A stretch of 64,000 nt of DNA from Denitrobaculum tricleocarpae (lineage in GTDB: Bacteria > Pseudomonadota > Alphaproteobacteria > Kiloniellales > Kiloniellaceae): positions 1-64,000 of the forward strand of contig NZ_ML660059.1 in NCBI RefSeq assembly GCF_007004665.1. The letters run 5' to 3'. The first letter of the stretch is position 1. Each line of letters opens with the position of its first letter. A model generated the notes under the pieces. The model was not told the origin of the DNA. It ran no database searches and was given only the letters and a program-made list of their open reading frames with translations. Below, in pieces: positions 44,373-53,694 of this stretch. The translations under genes were made by a program, and so were the position numbers.

Positions 44373-46225
44373 GCGCCGTCGCGGCGCAGCTTGCCGCAGC
44401 CCGCGGGCCCGAGTTCGAAACCGCGCAAAAGCCCGGATGCAGGTACTGGGCCAGGGCGCAGCGCAACCTGCTTGCCAAGGCGATCAGCGAGCTGGCCTAT
44501 GAGCAGGTCATTCATCCGGCCTGGTCCGAGGAAAAGAGCGCGTGGCTGCTCTCCCTCGCGTCCGGGGAAAGCTACCGCTTTCAGGGCGTGACAAGGGCCT
44601 GGGGCAATCTCTCGATCGATCCGGAGACGTTGACGCGCGTCGTCGACGGCACCGGCCCCCAGGAGCTCAGTATCTTTCAGTTCGTCGCAGATGCGCGCGT
44701 CGAAATCGGCATGGTCCCGGCCGATATGGCCTGGTACCTGCGCGACCTTCAGAATACCTTGATCGCGGATGCGCAGCTGGCACGCCTGAACGCCGAAACA
44801 ACCGCAAGCACGCTCGCGGAGTTGCCGGAAACCGGATTGCTGGCGCGCCTGGAAGGCCATCCCAAAGCGATCACCAGCAAGGGCCGCCTGGGTTGGGGAC
44901 AGGATGACTTCGAGGCTTATGCGCCCGAGTTCGGCAGCTCTTTCCAACTGGTCTGGCTGGCGGTCGCCCGCAAGGGCATCACGGCGGCACAGGCAAACGA
45001 TTGCTCCGAACAGGCGCTATTGCAGGCGGCCATGGACTCGCAAGATGCACTGCGCCTGCAGGAGATCCTGGACAGCAAGGGTTTGACCGGCGATGACTTT
45101 GCCCTGGTGCCGGTGCATCCCTGGCAGTGGCAGAATGTCATCACCCAGTGGTTCGCTGAGGATCTTGCAGCCGGGCGCATCGTATTTCTGGGCAGCCTCG
45201 GCGACCGGTTTCGGGCACAACCCTCGCTGCGCACGCTAAGCAACATCGATCGGGCCAAGGGCTTCGACATCAAGCTGTCGCTCTCGATCCTCAACACCTC
45301 CTGCTACCGGGGCATTCCCGGCCGCTACATTCCCATCGGCCCGCGGCTCTCCGACTGGCTGGTCGAACTGGTGGAGAGGGATCCTTTTCTCAGCCGAACC
45401 CATCGCACGCTGATCCTGCGTGAGGTTGCGGGTTTGCAGGTTCCCAACTCCACCTTCGATCTGATCGAGGGCGTTCCCTACCGCTACCACGAAGGGCTCG
45501 GTGCGATCTGGCGGGAGAGACTGGACGGCAAGCTGGAGGCCGGCGAACGCGGTGTGATGCTCTCGGCGCTCCATCACCGCGATTGCAACGGGCGGCCCTT
45601 GCTTGCTGAGTATATCGCGCGCTCCGGCCTGTCGCCCGAAGACTGGTTCGCCCGCCTGTTCGACGAAATCACCGTGCCGCTCTATCACTTCCTCTGCCGC
45701 CATGGCGTTGCCTTCATTGCCCACGGCCAGAACATCTCCGTCGTTCTGCGCGACTGGGCACCGGCAGCCTTGGTGGTCAAGGACTTCCAGGGCGATCTGG
45801 ATCTGGTCGACCGGCCCTTCGAGGAACTCGAAAGCCTGGACCAGGAGATTCGCGACATCCTGCCGAGGAAGCACCCCGAGGTGATCGTCCACAACATTCA
45901 GACCGGTCACTTCGTGACGGTCTTGCGCTTTATCTCGGAAGCTGCCGCGGATTGCGGGTTGCTGGAAGAAGCGGACTTCTACGGCCTGCTTGCCGGAAAA
46001 CTCCGCGACTATGAGCGGCAGCATCCTGAGCTGGCGGAGCGCTTCCGGCTTTTCGAGCTCTTCGCACCCAAGATCCCGCGGGTCTGCCTCAACAAGGCCC
46101 GCTTCGAAATCGGCTACGCGGATTCCGACCAGCGGCCCAGCCCGGCGGTCGGCAAGGAGATCGAGAATCCGCTCTATAGATTTGACGCCCCCTTTCACGC
46201 AAACAAGGAAGAGACCTGTCCATGA
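44369..46225 (+). CDS. iucC: IucC-like NIS siderophore synthetase (aerobactin synthase type)
   Basis: 618 aa from GTG 44369, which overlaps the iucB stop. Superfamily segments: EGHPKAITSKGRLGWGQDDF, VPVHPWQWQNVI, KLSLSILNTSCYRGIPGRYI and the C-terminal FIAHGQNISVVLRDWAPAAL. It adds the second hydroxamate arm to the citrate monoamide made by the IucA-like enzyme, completing the siderophore. Cytoplasmic. Its 3' end overlaps the IucD-like start by 4 nt. Confidence 0.9.
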   Translation: MSAVAAQLAAARGPEFETAQKPGCRYWARAQRNLLAKAISELAYEQVIHPAWSEEKSAWLLSLASGESYRFQGVTRAWGNLSIDPETLTRVVDGTGPQELSIFQFVADARVEIGMVPADMAWYLRDLQNTLIADAQLARLNAETTASTLAELPETGLLARLEGHPKAITSKGRLGWGQDDFEAYAPEFGSSFQLVWLAVARKGITAAQANDCSEQALLQAAMDSQDALRLQEILDSKGLTGDDFALVPVHPWQWQNVITQWFAEDLAAGRIVFLGSLGDRFRAQPSLRTLSNIDRAKGFDIKLSLSILNTSCYRGIPGRYIPIGPRLSDWLVELVERDPFLSRTHRTLILREVAGLQVPNSTFDLIEGVPYRYHEGLGAIWRERLDGKLEAGERGVMLSALHHRDCNGRPLLAEYIARSGLSPEDWFARLFDEITVPLYHFLCRHGVAFIAHGQNISVVLRDWAPAALVVKDFQGDLDLVDRPFEELESLDQEIRDILPRKHPEVIVHNIQTGHFVTVLRFISEAAADCGLLEEADFYGLLAGKLRDYERQHPELAERFRLFELFAPKIPRVCLNKARFEIGYADSDQRPSPAVGKEIENPLYRFDAPFHANKEETCP

Positions 46226-47559
46226 GTCAGTCTGCCATGACCCAACCTTCCACAACTGCGCCTTCTCACGATCTGGTCGGTGTCGGCCTCGGCCCCTCCA
46301 ATCTGAGCCTGGCAGCTCTGCTGGAGCCTGTGACCGATTTCCACGCGCGCTTTTTCGATCAGCGGCCGAAGTTCGACTGGCACCCGGGCCTGATGCTGCC
46401 GGACGCACGTCTGCAGACCTCATTCCTGAAGGACCTCGTGACCGCCGCCGATCCCACCAGTCGCCACAGCTTTCTGGCCTATCTGGTGCACAAGAAGCGG
46501 TTTTATGACTTCGTCAATGCCTCCTTCGAGAACATCAGCCGGAGTGAATTTGCCGATTACCTGGGCTGGGTCGCATCGCGGGTCCGCAATGCCAGCTTCA
46601 ACACGCCGGTACGGGAAGTCGCGTTCGACGGCGCGCGGTTTCAGGTGCGCCGGAACCGGGATACAGACGCGGCCAAAAACCTCTGTATCGCGACCGGCCA
46701 CAGACCGAACCTTCCCGACTGGGCACCGGCGCAGCTGGACGCGCGCTGCTTCCACGCCAGCGAGATTCTGCATCGTACGCCGGATGTCACCGGCAAGCGC
46801 GTGGCCATCGTCGGGGGCGGCCAGACCGGTGCCGAGGTCTTTCTGACCCTCGCGCGGGAGGCATTCGGGCGGCCCGCGTCGGTCAACTGGATCAGCAGGC
46901 GGCCGAACTTCGACCAGCTCGACGACTCGCACTTCGCCGACGAATGCTTCACGCCCGATTACCTGCGGCTTTTCTTCCGGCTTCCGGAAGGCCGCAAGGC
47001 GGGCATCGTGGAGAGTCAGAAACTCAAGAGCGACGGTATCTCGCCCTCTACCCTGCGCGAAATCTATCATCTGCTCTATCAGCACCGGCATCTCTCGGAC
47101 GATGATCGCCGCCTCACGCTCTCGCCGGGCCGCGAGGTTACCGGACTGCGGGAGGGCGAAGAGGTCTTCAGCCTGAACCTGCACAACCTCATGATCGGTG
47201 AGGGAGAGGCAGTACAGGCGGATGTCGTCATCCTCTGCACCGGGTACCGGACTCGCCTGCCCGAGATCCTTCAGCCGATCATAGGGCGCATGGAGTTCGA
47301 CAACCAAGGCCGCCCGCGCCTGGACGAGTCCTTCAAAGTTCTGTGGGAAGGTCCGTCAGACCGGCGGATCTACATGCAGAACACAGCACGCCACAGCCAC
47401 GGTATCGCCGATCCCCAGCTGAGCCTCATGGCCTGGCGCAGCGCGGCCATCGTGAACGATCTGCTCGGACGGCAGGTCTATGACATCGAGCAGTGCCCGC
47501 CGGCCATTAACTGGATCTCGGAAAGCCGGACCGAAGACGCGGGGACGGTCGCCGCCTGA
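46222..47559 (+). CDS. iucD: L-lysine N6-hydroxylase (IucD-like), FAD/NADPH-dependent
   Basis: 445 aa N-hydroxylating flavoprotein. FAD site GVGLGPSNLSLAALLE at the N-terminus; substrate-type segment LQTSFLKDLVTAADPTSRHS; NADPH site VAIVGGGQTGAEVFLTLARE; late motif ATGHRPN and CTGYRTRLPEIL. It makes N6-hydroxylysine (or N-hydroxydiaminopropane if the substrate differs) as the first step. Lysine is favoured because the diaminopropane genes of the rhizobactin/schizokinen type are absent in the window. Fourth gene of the coupled operon. Confidence 0.9.
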   Translation: MSQSAMTQPSTTAPSHDLVGVGLGPSNLSLAALLEPVTDFHARFFDQRPKFDWHPGLMLPDARLQTSFLKDLVTAADPTSRHSFLAYLVHKKRFYDFVNASFENISRSEFADYLGWVASRVRNASFNTPVREVAFDGARFQVRRNRDTDAAKNLCIATGHRPNLPDWAPAQLDARCFHASEILHRTPDVTGKRVAIVGGGQTGAEVFLTLAREAFGRPASVNWISRRPNFDQLDDSHFADECFTPDYLRLFFRLPEGRKAGIVESQKLKSDGISPSTLREIYHLLYQHRHLSDDDRRLTLSPGREVTGLREGEEVFSLNLHNLMIGEGEAVQADVVILCTGYRTRLPEILQPIIGRMEFDNQGRPRLDESFKVLWEGPSDRRIYMQNTARHSHGIADPQLSLMAWRSAAIVNDLLGRQVYDIEQCPPAINWISESRTEDAGTVAA

Positions 47560-47653
47560 GGCCGACAGCGTAACTCTAATCTCCCCATGAAGGACCGGAT
47601 GCAGACCCGCTTGAACGCCCAAGAGCATAGGTATTTACGGTTGATTTCAATTT

Positions 47654-47674
47654 TGCGATTGATTCTTATTTGCA
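47654..47674. promoter_or_regulatory. Iron-responsive operator upstream of the TonB receptor gene
   Basis: TGCGATT-GATTCTT-ATTTGCA, whose reverse complement matches the site at 41386-41406 at 19 of 21 positions. It lies in the 237-bp gap between iucD and the receptor, implying a second iron-controlled promoter. Confidence 0.7.
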
Positions 47675-47796
47675 TATCTGAAATAAGCACTCAGTCATTG
47701 AATAGGACACGGCGCGGGGTCGTATGAAGCTCGTGTGACCCCTGCGCGTCCGTACGCCTGAGCAACGGCGTTTTCAGGAAATTTCTGGGGGATTAC

Positions 47797-49947
47797 ATGA
47801 ACATACGCTTTGCGTATCAAGCGTCGGTACTTGGTTTGGCGGTAAGTCTTGCCGCGGGTGCGGGACAGAGCCGGGCCCAGGACACGACCAGCAGCGAAAA
47901 CACTACACCTCCGGTTGAACTGGAGCCCGTCATCAATACCGCGACCCGGGCCCCGCGCCCGGTTTCCGCCATCCCTGGTTCCGTCGTGATCATCGACAGC
48001 GAGCAGATCGAACAGCAGCTCTCGATTTCCAGCGACCCGGCAGACATCCTGTCGAAGTTCGTCCCCGGCTATTCTTCCAGCAACCAGACCGTTTCCGGCT
48101 CAGCGGAGACCTTCCGCGGACGCGGCGTGCAGGTGCTGGTCGACGGCGTATCGCGCAACACGCCCCTGCGCAACGTGTCCCGGATTATCTCCCTGATCGA
48201 TCTCAACCAGATCGAGCGGATCGAGGTGGTCAACGGCGCCAGCAGCATCTACGGCAACGGCGCGACCGGCGGCATCATCAACTTCATCACCAAGAAGTCC
48301 ACGGACGGCAAACCCTCGTTCGGAGTCAGCGCGGGCCTGCGCGCCTTCACCGCGGACGTCGAGGACTCCCTGGCGCCGGAAGCCTCGCTCCGGCTCTCGG
48401 GCGACAACAGTCATTTCGACTACCTGGCAGTGGTCACGGGCGAGATGACCCGCGACACTTTCGACGGCGACGGCGACCGCCTGCCCGATGATCCCCTGCT
48501 CGGACAGGGTGCCTTCGCGAACGGCGATTCCTACAACGGCCTGGTCAAGCTCGGCCGGGATTTCGATAACGACAGCAAGCGCATCGAACTGACCGCGGAG
48601 CTGACCCGCTTCGACCAGGAGCCCGAGTTTTACACCGACTACGACACCGATCCGGTCAGCGTCGACTTCGCGGACCCCTATGACGCAAAGAGCATCACTG
48701 AAGACTCCAACTATCAGGCGCTGAAGTTCGACGACAAGGAATTCGTCCTGGGCAGCCTCTCGATCCAGGCCTTCCGCAACGATATCGAGAAGCGCTTTGC
48801 GGATGCCCGGCAATCGGTCGCCAACCCGGCGGTTTATATCAACCGTGACGAGGGACAGACGACCTTGCTTGCAGACCAGCTCGGCCTGCGCACCACGGTC
48901 GATACCAAACTGGACAGCATATACGACAGCTTGGGCGTGACCTGGGGTTTCGACTACACCCATGACGAAACCACGCAGCATTTTCAGGACGGCGTTGAAG
49001 CCATTGCGCCGATGGAGCAAGACAGCTACGCCGGGTTTGCGCAGCTGGAGGTGGCACCCGTGGATTGGCTGCAGCTGCGCGGCGGCTTGCGCTATGAGCG
49101 CTTCAAGCTTGAGCTCGAAGACTTCAACCGGCCAAGTTATAATTTCTCCGGCTTTGACCTCCCCGCTGTCGATGTCACCGGTGGCACGGCGACCTATAGC
49201 GAGACGGTTTTCAACATCGGGGCCGTTGTTTATCTGAACGACGAAATCGAAGTCTTTGGCGCCTTTTCACAGGGCTATTCCCTGCCTGATGTGGGCGGGT
49301 TTACCCGTCGCGCCGGATTGGGGACCGCCGGTCCCGTAGACTTTTCCGACATCGCGCCGGAAGCGCAGCTGGTGGACAACTACGAAGTGGGCATGCGCGG
49401 CGAATGGGAGTCTTACCGGGGCAACCTCAGCGCCTATATCAGCGAGTCGGACCTGGGCACGACCTTCGACGTCTCAACCAACGAAGTCAGCCAACAGAAG
49501 GAACGGGTCTACGGCTTCGAGGCCGTGGGCGAGGTCGACGTCGATGATCAACTGACCCTCGGCAGCGTCTTTTCCTGGAGCGAAGGCAAGCGCGACACGG
49601 AGGGCGACGGCGACCTGGACTCCTATCTGCCGAACAACCGCATCGGACCGCCGATGCGCATCACGGGTTACGCCACCTATGCGACGGACTTCGATCTGAA
49701 CCTGCGCTTCGAGGCGCTCTACACCGGCTCGCGCGACCGGGACGACGGCGTACAGCAGGTCAAGATCGACAATGCCCTGACCTTTAACCTCGCCGCCGAT
49801 TATCCGCTCCTCGACGGCAAACTCAGCCTGGGCGTCGAGAACATCCTGGATGTGGAGTACGAAAACCCGACGGCGAGTGCCTCGCGCAACCGCCCCGTCA
49901 ATGGCTTCGGACGCGTGGTCTCCCTGCGCTACAGCCGCACGTTCTGA
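47797..49947 (+). CDS. TonB-dependent siderophore receptor (IutA-type position)
   Basis: 716 aa outer-membrane receptor. Signal peptide 1-27 (AAGAGQSRAQ); a possible TonB box near VELEPVINTATR; plug domain about 50-170 (GVQVLVDGVSRNTPLRNVSR; IERIEVVNGASSIYGNGATG); 22-strand barrel to the C-terminal aromatic residue (RVVSLRYSRTF). Imports the ferric siderophore made by the upstream genes. GGGGGATTAC precedes the ATG. A separate iron-responsive palindrome lies upstream, so it can be induced independently of synthesis. Ligand assignment comes from context. Confidence 0.92.
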   Translation: MNIRFAYQASVLGLAVSLAAGAGQSRAQDTTSSENTTPPVELEPVINTATRAPRPVSAIPGSVVIIDSEQIEQQLSISSDPADILSKFVPGYSSSNQTVSGSAETFRGRGVQVLVDGVSRNTPLRNVSRIISLIDLNQIERIEVVNGASSIYGNGATGGIINFITKKSTDGKPSFGVSAGLRAFTADVEDSLAPEASLRLSGDNSHFDYLAVVTGEMTRDTFDGDGDRLPDDPLLGQGAFANGDSYNGLVKLGRDFDNDSKRIELTAELTRFDQEPEFYTDYDTDPVSVDFADPYDAKSITEDSNYQALKFDDKEFVLGSLSIQAFRNDIEKRFADARQSVANPAVYINRDEGQTTLLADQLGLRTTVDTKLDSIYDSLGVTWGFDYTHDETTQHFQDGVEAIAPMEQDSYAGFAQLEVAPVDWLQLRGGLRYERFKLELEDFNRPSYNFSGFDLPAVDVTGGTATYSETVFNIGAVVYLNDEIEVFGAFSQGYSLPDVGGFTRRAGLGTAGPVDFSDIAPEAQLVDNYEVGMRGEWESYRGNLSAYISESDLGTTFDVSTNEVSQQKERVYGFEAVGEVDVDDQLTLGSVFSWSEGKRDTEGDGDLDSYLPNNRIGPPMRITGYATYATDFDLNLRFEALYTGSRDRDDGVQQVKIDNALTFNLAADYPLLDGKLSLGVENILDVEYENPTASASRNRPVNGFGRVVSLRYSRTF

Positions 49948-49976
49948 GCCAGTCATTCCCAGGAAGACAAAAGCCG

Positions 49977-50375
49977 ATGTTCACTTTCGACACGACCTCG
50001 GATCCCTTTCTCAGGATGAGCCTGACCGGCACGGTCACCGAGGATGACGAGCGCAGCTACCTTGAGGCTTTGAAGCAGCTCTCGGAACGTCAGTCTCCCT
50101 TCGGCCTGATTTCGATCATCGATATCGAAAGCGGTGAGGTCACCCACGAAACCCGCCGGGCGCAGAACATGTGGTTCAAAGAGAACCGCGCACATCTCGC
50201 GGAGGTCTGTTTCGGTCTGGTTCGCGTGCGCCCGAAGATCGACCCGGAAGAAAGTGACGAGGCCTTTATCCGCGCCATGCCCTTTCCCACCCGGCGCGTC
50301 GCGCGCGAGGAAGACGTGCTGCCGATCCTGCGGGACTGGCTGGAACTCTACGACAACAAGCGGGGCCAGGCATGA
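49977..50375 (+). CDS. Small orphan protein in the siderophore locus
   Basis: 132 aa, acidic, no signal peptide or membrane segment. Sequence begins MFTFDTTSDPFLRMSLTGTV, then a conserved-looking FGLISIIDIESGEVTHETRR. The alternating strand and helix pattern is like a STAS/SpoIIAA-type fold, but this is only a visual impression. It lies 29 bp after the receptor and overlaps the RhtX-like gene by 4 nt (ATGA), so it belongs to the uptake operon. It might regulate or assist ferric-siderophore handling. Unknown family. Confidence 0.6.
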   Translation: MFTFDTTSDPFLRMSLTGTVTEDDERSYLEALKQLSERQSPFGLISIIDIESGEVTHETRRAQNMWFKENRAHLAEVCFGLVRVRPKIDPEESDEAFIRAMPFPTRRVAREEDVLPILRDWLELYDNKRGQA

Positions 50376-51652
50376 CCGACTCCTCACCTGCCCCATCATC
50401 CGACGGCCTCGGAGCAGCGCCGGACGTCAAACGCATGCCGCCGGGCCGGGTCCTGGCGGTCCTGACCGGTCTCTACATCGCGCAGGCCATTCCGATTTAC
50501 CTCTTCATTGCCGCCCTGCCTGCGATCTTCCGCGAGCAGGGTGTCTCGCGCACCATGATCGGCGCCATCGGGGTTCTGCTGATCCCCTGGATCCTGAAGT
50601 TCCTCTGGGCCCCCATTGTCGATCGTTACCAACTCTCGCGCCTGGGCCGCAGGCGCTCCTGGATCCTGCCTATGCAGGCGACGATTATCGGCCTGATCCT
50701 GGTCATGTCGCAGCTCTCGCCGCTGGACGACTTTTTCATCATCTTCGGGATTGCCTGCCTGGTTGCGCTGGCTGCCTCGACTCAGGACATCGCCACCGAC
50801 GGCTACGCGGTCGAGGTCCTGACCCCCGCCCAGCGCGCCTATGGCAACGCCATTCAGGGCGGCAGCATCGCAGCCGGCGTTCTGATCGGCAGCGCCTTCG
50901 CGCTGATCCTCTACGACAACTTCGGCTGGCAGGTCACGATGTTCTCGATCGCGGCCCTGGCCGGGCTCGCCGCCCTGCCGATCTGTCTGATGCAGGAAAA
51001 GAGTGCGCCCGAGGAAAGCGATACGGCGGGAAAGGAACGGCCCTCCCTGATGGCCTTCCTGCGCCGTCCCGATTCCCTTCAGGTCCTGGCCTTCGCCCTG
51101 CTTTATCGCTGCAGCGAGGGCTTCGTGAAGCCCATGGAGCAACCCTTTCTGGTCGATCAGGGCCTCTCTCTGAGCCTTGTCGGCCTGACCAGCGGCGCCT
51201 CCGCCGCGACCGTGGGGCTGGGAGGATCGCTCCTGGCGGCCTTCGTCATCCGCAAATACGGCCTCTTCACCTGCCTCTACGGATTGGGGCTCGCGCGCAC
51301 GCTCTGCTTCGCCGGCTTTGCACTGGCCGCCGCGAGCCAGACCACAGCCGCGGCGGTGCTGATCGGACTGGCTTTTTTCAACACGGTGATCCGCTACATG
51401 GAAGTGGTCGGCCTCTACAGCCTCTACATGGGTGCCAGTTCGCGGAACCAGCCGGCGACGGACTTTACCATCCTGTCCTGCGCCCAGCTGATCATCTATA
51501 TGCTGGCCTCGATGGTCAGCGGCGTTCTGGCGGACTGGGTGGGCTATGCCCCCCTCTTTACCTTCGCGACGGTCCTGTCCCTGGTCGGCCTGATCTGGTG
51601 CATGCGGCAGATCCCGCAGAACCATCCGGCTTATGCGGGCACATCGTCATAA
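50372..51652 (+). CDS. RhtX/FptX-like MFS siderophore importer
   Basis: 426 aa, 12 membrane segments. Shares the AmpG/RhtX signature LAASTQDIATDGYAVEVLTP, plus VLLIPWILKFLWAPIVDRYQ at helix 2-3. RhtX and FptX are single-protein inner-membrane importers of ferric siderophores in Sinorhizobium and Pseudomonas; here the gene stands directly behind the receptor, replacing an FhuBCD-type ABC importer. Translationally coupled to the preceding small gene. The C-terminus (QNHPAYAGTSS) is short. Confidence 0.88.
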   Translation: MTDSSPAPSSDGLGAAPDVKRMPPGRVLAVLTGLYIAQAIPIYLFIAALPAIFREQGVSRTMIGAIGVLLIPWILKFLWAPIVDRYQLSRLGRRRSWILPMQATIIGLILVMSQLSPLDDFFIIFGIACLVALAASTQDIATDGYAVEVLTPAQRAYGNAIQGGSIAAGVLIGSAFALILYDNFGWQVTMFSIAALAGLAALPICLMQEKSAPEESDTAGKERPSLMAFLRRPDSLQVLAFALLYRCSEGFVKPMEQPFLVDQGLSLSLVGLTSGASAATVGLGGSLLAAFVIRKYGLFTCLYGLGLARTLCFAGFALAAASQTTAAAVLIGLAFFNTVIRYMEVVGLYSLYMGASSRNQPATDFTILSCAQLIIYMLASMVSGVLADWVGYAPLFTFATVLSLVGLIWCMRQIPQNHPAYAGTSS

Positions 51653-51789
51653 GTGGAAAGAATTGACACCGCATCCACGTGAGCCTGCAGGTGAGCCGGG
51701 CGGATAAGAAAGAGTCGCTTTTCAGACTTGCGGTCGTTCGCGCGATGGGGATCAATCGGGAGGTTTAAAACGCCCGGAGAGATCTCGCT

Positions 51790-52449
51790 ATGAAGATCAG
51801 CAGCAACAGCATCGAGCGGGACGCCGCCGTCATGAAAGACTGGCTGGCGCAGCCTCCCGATACCCGGTCCGTGGCCAATTTCCTGCCCGGACCCGGCATT
51901 CAGAAGCTGGATCTGCGCTTTGACATCGCAAAGCTGCGCGCGGCACTAAATGAGGCGCTGCAGCGGACCGCCTTCAAAGGCGATCTCGACAAGGGCTTCG
52001 GCGCCTTCTCCCTGACCCGACGGCCGGGAGTCGAGGTGGAGACATCAAACGATCTCTCGGGGCGCTTCTACACCCGCGTCGACGAAAGCTACGAAGAGGT
52101 TTCGCGCGAAGATATCGTGGACGAGCATGCCTTCAGCGAGTTCGTACCTGCCTTCAAGGGCAGCTATTTCGAATTTCTGCATCAGGAACTGGTCAAGCGC
52201 TTTCCCATCGGCCGGATGAGGGTGCTTTCCAAGGGCACTTACAACTGCAATTCCTGGCACCGGGACCCGGAGCCTCGGCTGCACATCCCGATCATCACCA
52301 ATCCGGGTGCGCTTTTTATCGTCAATCACCATGTCACGCACCTGCCCGCGGACGGATCGGTGTATTTTACCGACACACGGGGTTATCATACCGCGCTGAA
52401 TGGCGGCGAAAGCCAACGCGTGCACGTGGTCGCCGCCCTTCCCACCTGA
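51790..52449 (+). CDS. Aspartyl/asparaginyl beta-hydroxylase-like 2OG-Fe(II) oxygenase
   Basis: 219 aa. The double-stranded beta-helix core carries the iron ligands: His-Arg-Asp in CNSWHRDPEPRLHIPI, and the distal His in YFTDTRGYHTALNGG, followed by the 2-oxoglutarate-binding Arg in ESQRVHVVAAL. The family hydroxylates the beta-carbon of Asp, Asn or related residues. Located between the siderophore operon and a threonine aldolase gene (50 bp downstream); both act on beta-hydroxy amino acids, hinting at a joint pathway. Cytoplasmic; the substrate may be a free amino acid or a protein. Confidence 0.8.
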   Translation: MKISSNSIERDAAVMKDWLAQPPDTRSVANFLPGPGIQKLDLRFDIAKLRAALNEALQRTAFKGDLDKGFGAFSLTRRPGVEVETSNDLSGRFYTRVDESYEEVSREDIVDEHAFSEFVPAFKGSYFEFLHQELVKRFPIGRMRVLSKGTYNCNSWHRDPEPRLHIPIITNPGALFIVNHHVTHLPADGSVYFTDTRGYHTALNGGESQRVHVVAALPT

Positions 52450-52498
52450 GATCACCCGAGCTGAGATCAATCGGAAATCAAAGAGGAAAAAGCGGCAG

Positions 52499-53605
52499 AT
52501 GGCGATGTACGAGGGCATGAAGACAGCGCAGACTGAGGGGGCGGGCAGCAACCGCCGCCGGATGATCGACCTGCGCAGCGATACGGTCACCAAACCCTCC
52601 GCCGGAATGCGCCGGGCCATGGCCGAAGCCGAGGTGGGCGACGATGTCTACGGCGAGGACCCGACCGTCGAAGCTTTGCAATCCAAAGCCGCCACGTTGC
52701 TGGGCAAGGAAGCGGGGCTTTTCCTGCCGACCGGAACGCAGAGCAATCTGGTCGCGCTCATGACCCACTGCCAGCGCGGCGAGGAATACATCGCCGGCGC
52801 CGGCAGCCACATCTTTCACGACGAAGCCGCCGGCGCGGCGGTGCTGGGCAGCATTTCGCCCGTGGGACTGCCTCTGGACGGCAAGGGCGCGCTGACCCTC
52901 GAAGCCGTGGCAGGTGCGATCAAAGCCGATGATCCCCACTACGCGGTTTCACGCCTGGTATGCCTGGAAAACACCTGCGGCGGCCGGGTTCAGGATCAGG
53001 ACAACCTCGATGCCATCGCGGATCTGGCGCACGCCCGCGGCCTGAGCGTACACATGGACGGCGCGCGCCTGATGAACGCCGCGGTCGCCTCGGACTGCCC
53101 TCCGGCGGATCTGGTCCGCAAGGCCGACACCGTCTCGCTCTGCCTCTCCAAGGGCCTGGGCACGCCGGTGGGCTCGGTCCTCTGCGGTCCGCGCGATTTC
53201 ATCAAGCGAGCGCTCAGGGCGCGCAAAATCCTGGGCGGCGGCATGCGGCAGGCCGGGGTGCTGGCAGCCTGCGGGCTCTACGCGCTGGAGCACAACATCG
53301 CGCGCATGGCCGAAGACCACCGGCGCGCGACCCGCATGGCGGAAGGCCTGGCACAATTCCCCGCGCTTAAGGTCATCCACGACCCCGACCACACCAACAT
53401 GCTGTTCGTGGCTCCGCGCGAGGAGGATCACGACGCGCTGCTGACCCATCTGGCGAAGGAAGGCATCGTGTTTGGAAGCCAAAAGCCCTCGATCCGTCTG
53501 GTGACGCATCTGGATATCACCGACGAAGATGTGGAAACGATCATCTCGACGGTTGGCGACTACTACGCCAGATCCAGGCAGAATTTGGCGGCGGCGGGTA
53601 GCTAA
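52499..53605 (+). CDS. ltaE: Low-specificity L-threonine aldolase
   Basis: 368 aa from ATG 52499 (GAGG upstream); family homology starts at MIDLRSDTVTKPS (52562), so the first 21 residues are extra or the later ATG is used. PLP enzyme that splits L-threonine and L-allo-threonine to glycine and acetaldehyde. Marks: GDDVYGEDPTVEAL, LFLPTGTQSNLVALM, VHMDGARLMNA, and the PLP-lysine in SLCLSKGLGTPVGSVL. Follows the beta-hydroxylase-like gene, likely in the same operon. Confidence 0.92.
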   Translation: MAMYEGMKTAQTEGAGSNRRRMIDLRSDTVTKPSAGMRRAMAEAEVGDDVYGEDPTVEALQSKAATLLGKEAGLFLPTGTQSNLVALMTHCQRGEEYIAGAGSHIFHDEAAGAAVLGSISPVGLPLDGKGALTLEAVAGAIKADDPHYAVSRLVCLENTCGGRVQDQDNLDAIADLAHARGLSVHMDGARLMNAAVASDCPPADLVRKADTVSLCLSKGLGTPVGSVLCGPRDFIKRALRARKILGGGMRQAGVLAACGLYALEHNIARMAEDHRRATRMAEGLAQFPALKVIHDPDHTNMLFVAPREEDHDALLTHLAKEGIVFGSQKPSIRLVTHLDITDEDVETIISTVGDYYARSRQNLAAAGS

Positions 53606-53694
53606 CCCGGGTTTCGGGTGATATGAAGCGTCTGGATTTCTGAATTCGCCGAGCAGTTCGGCAGACGGCATCCTTCCAAAGAAAGACCATTATC

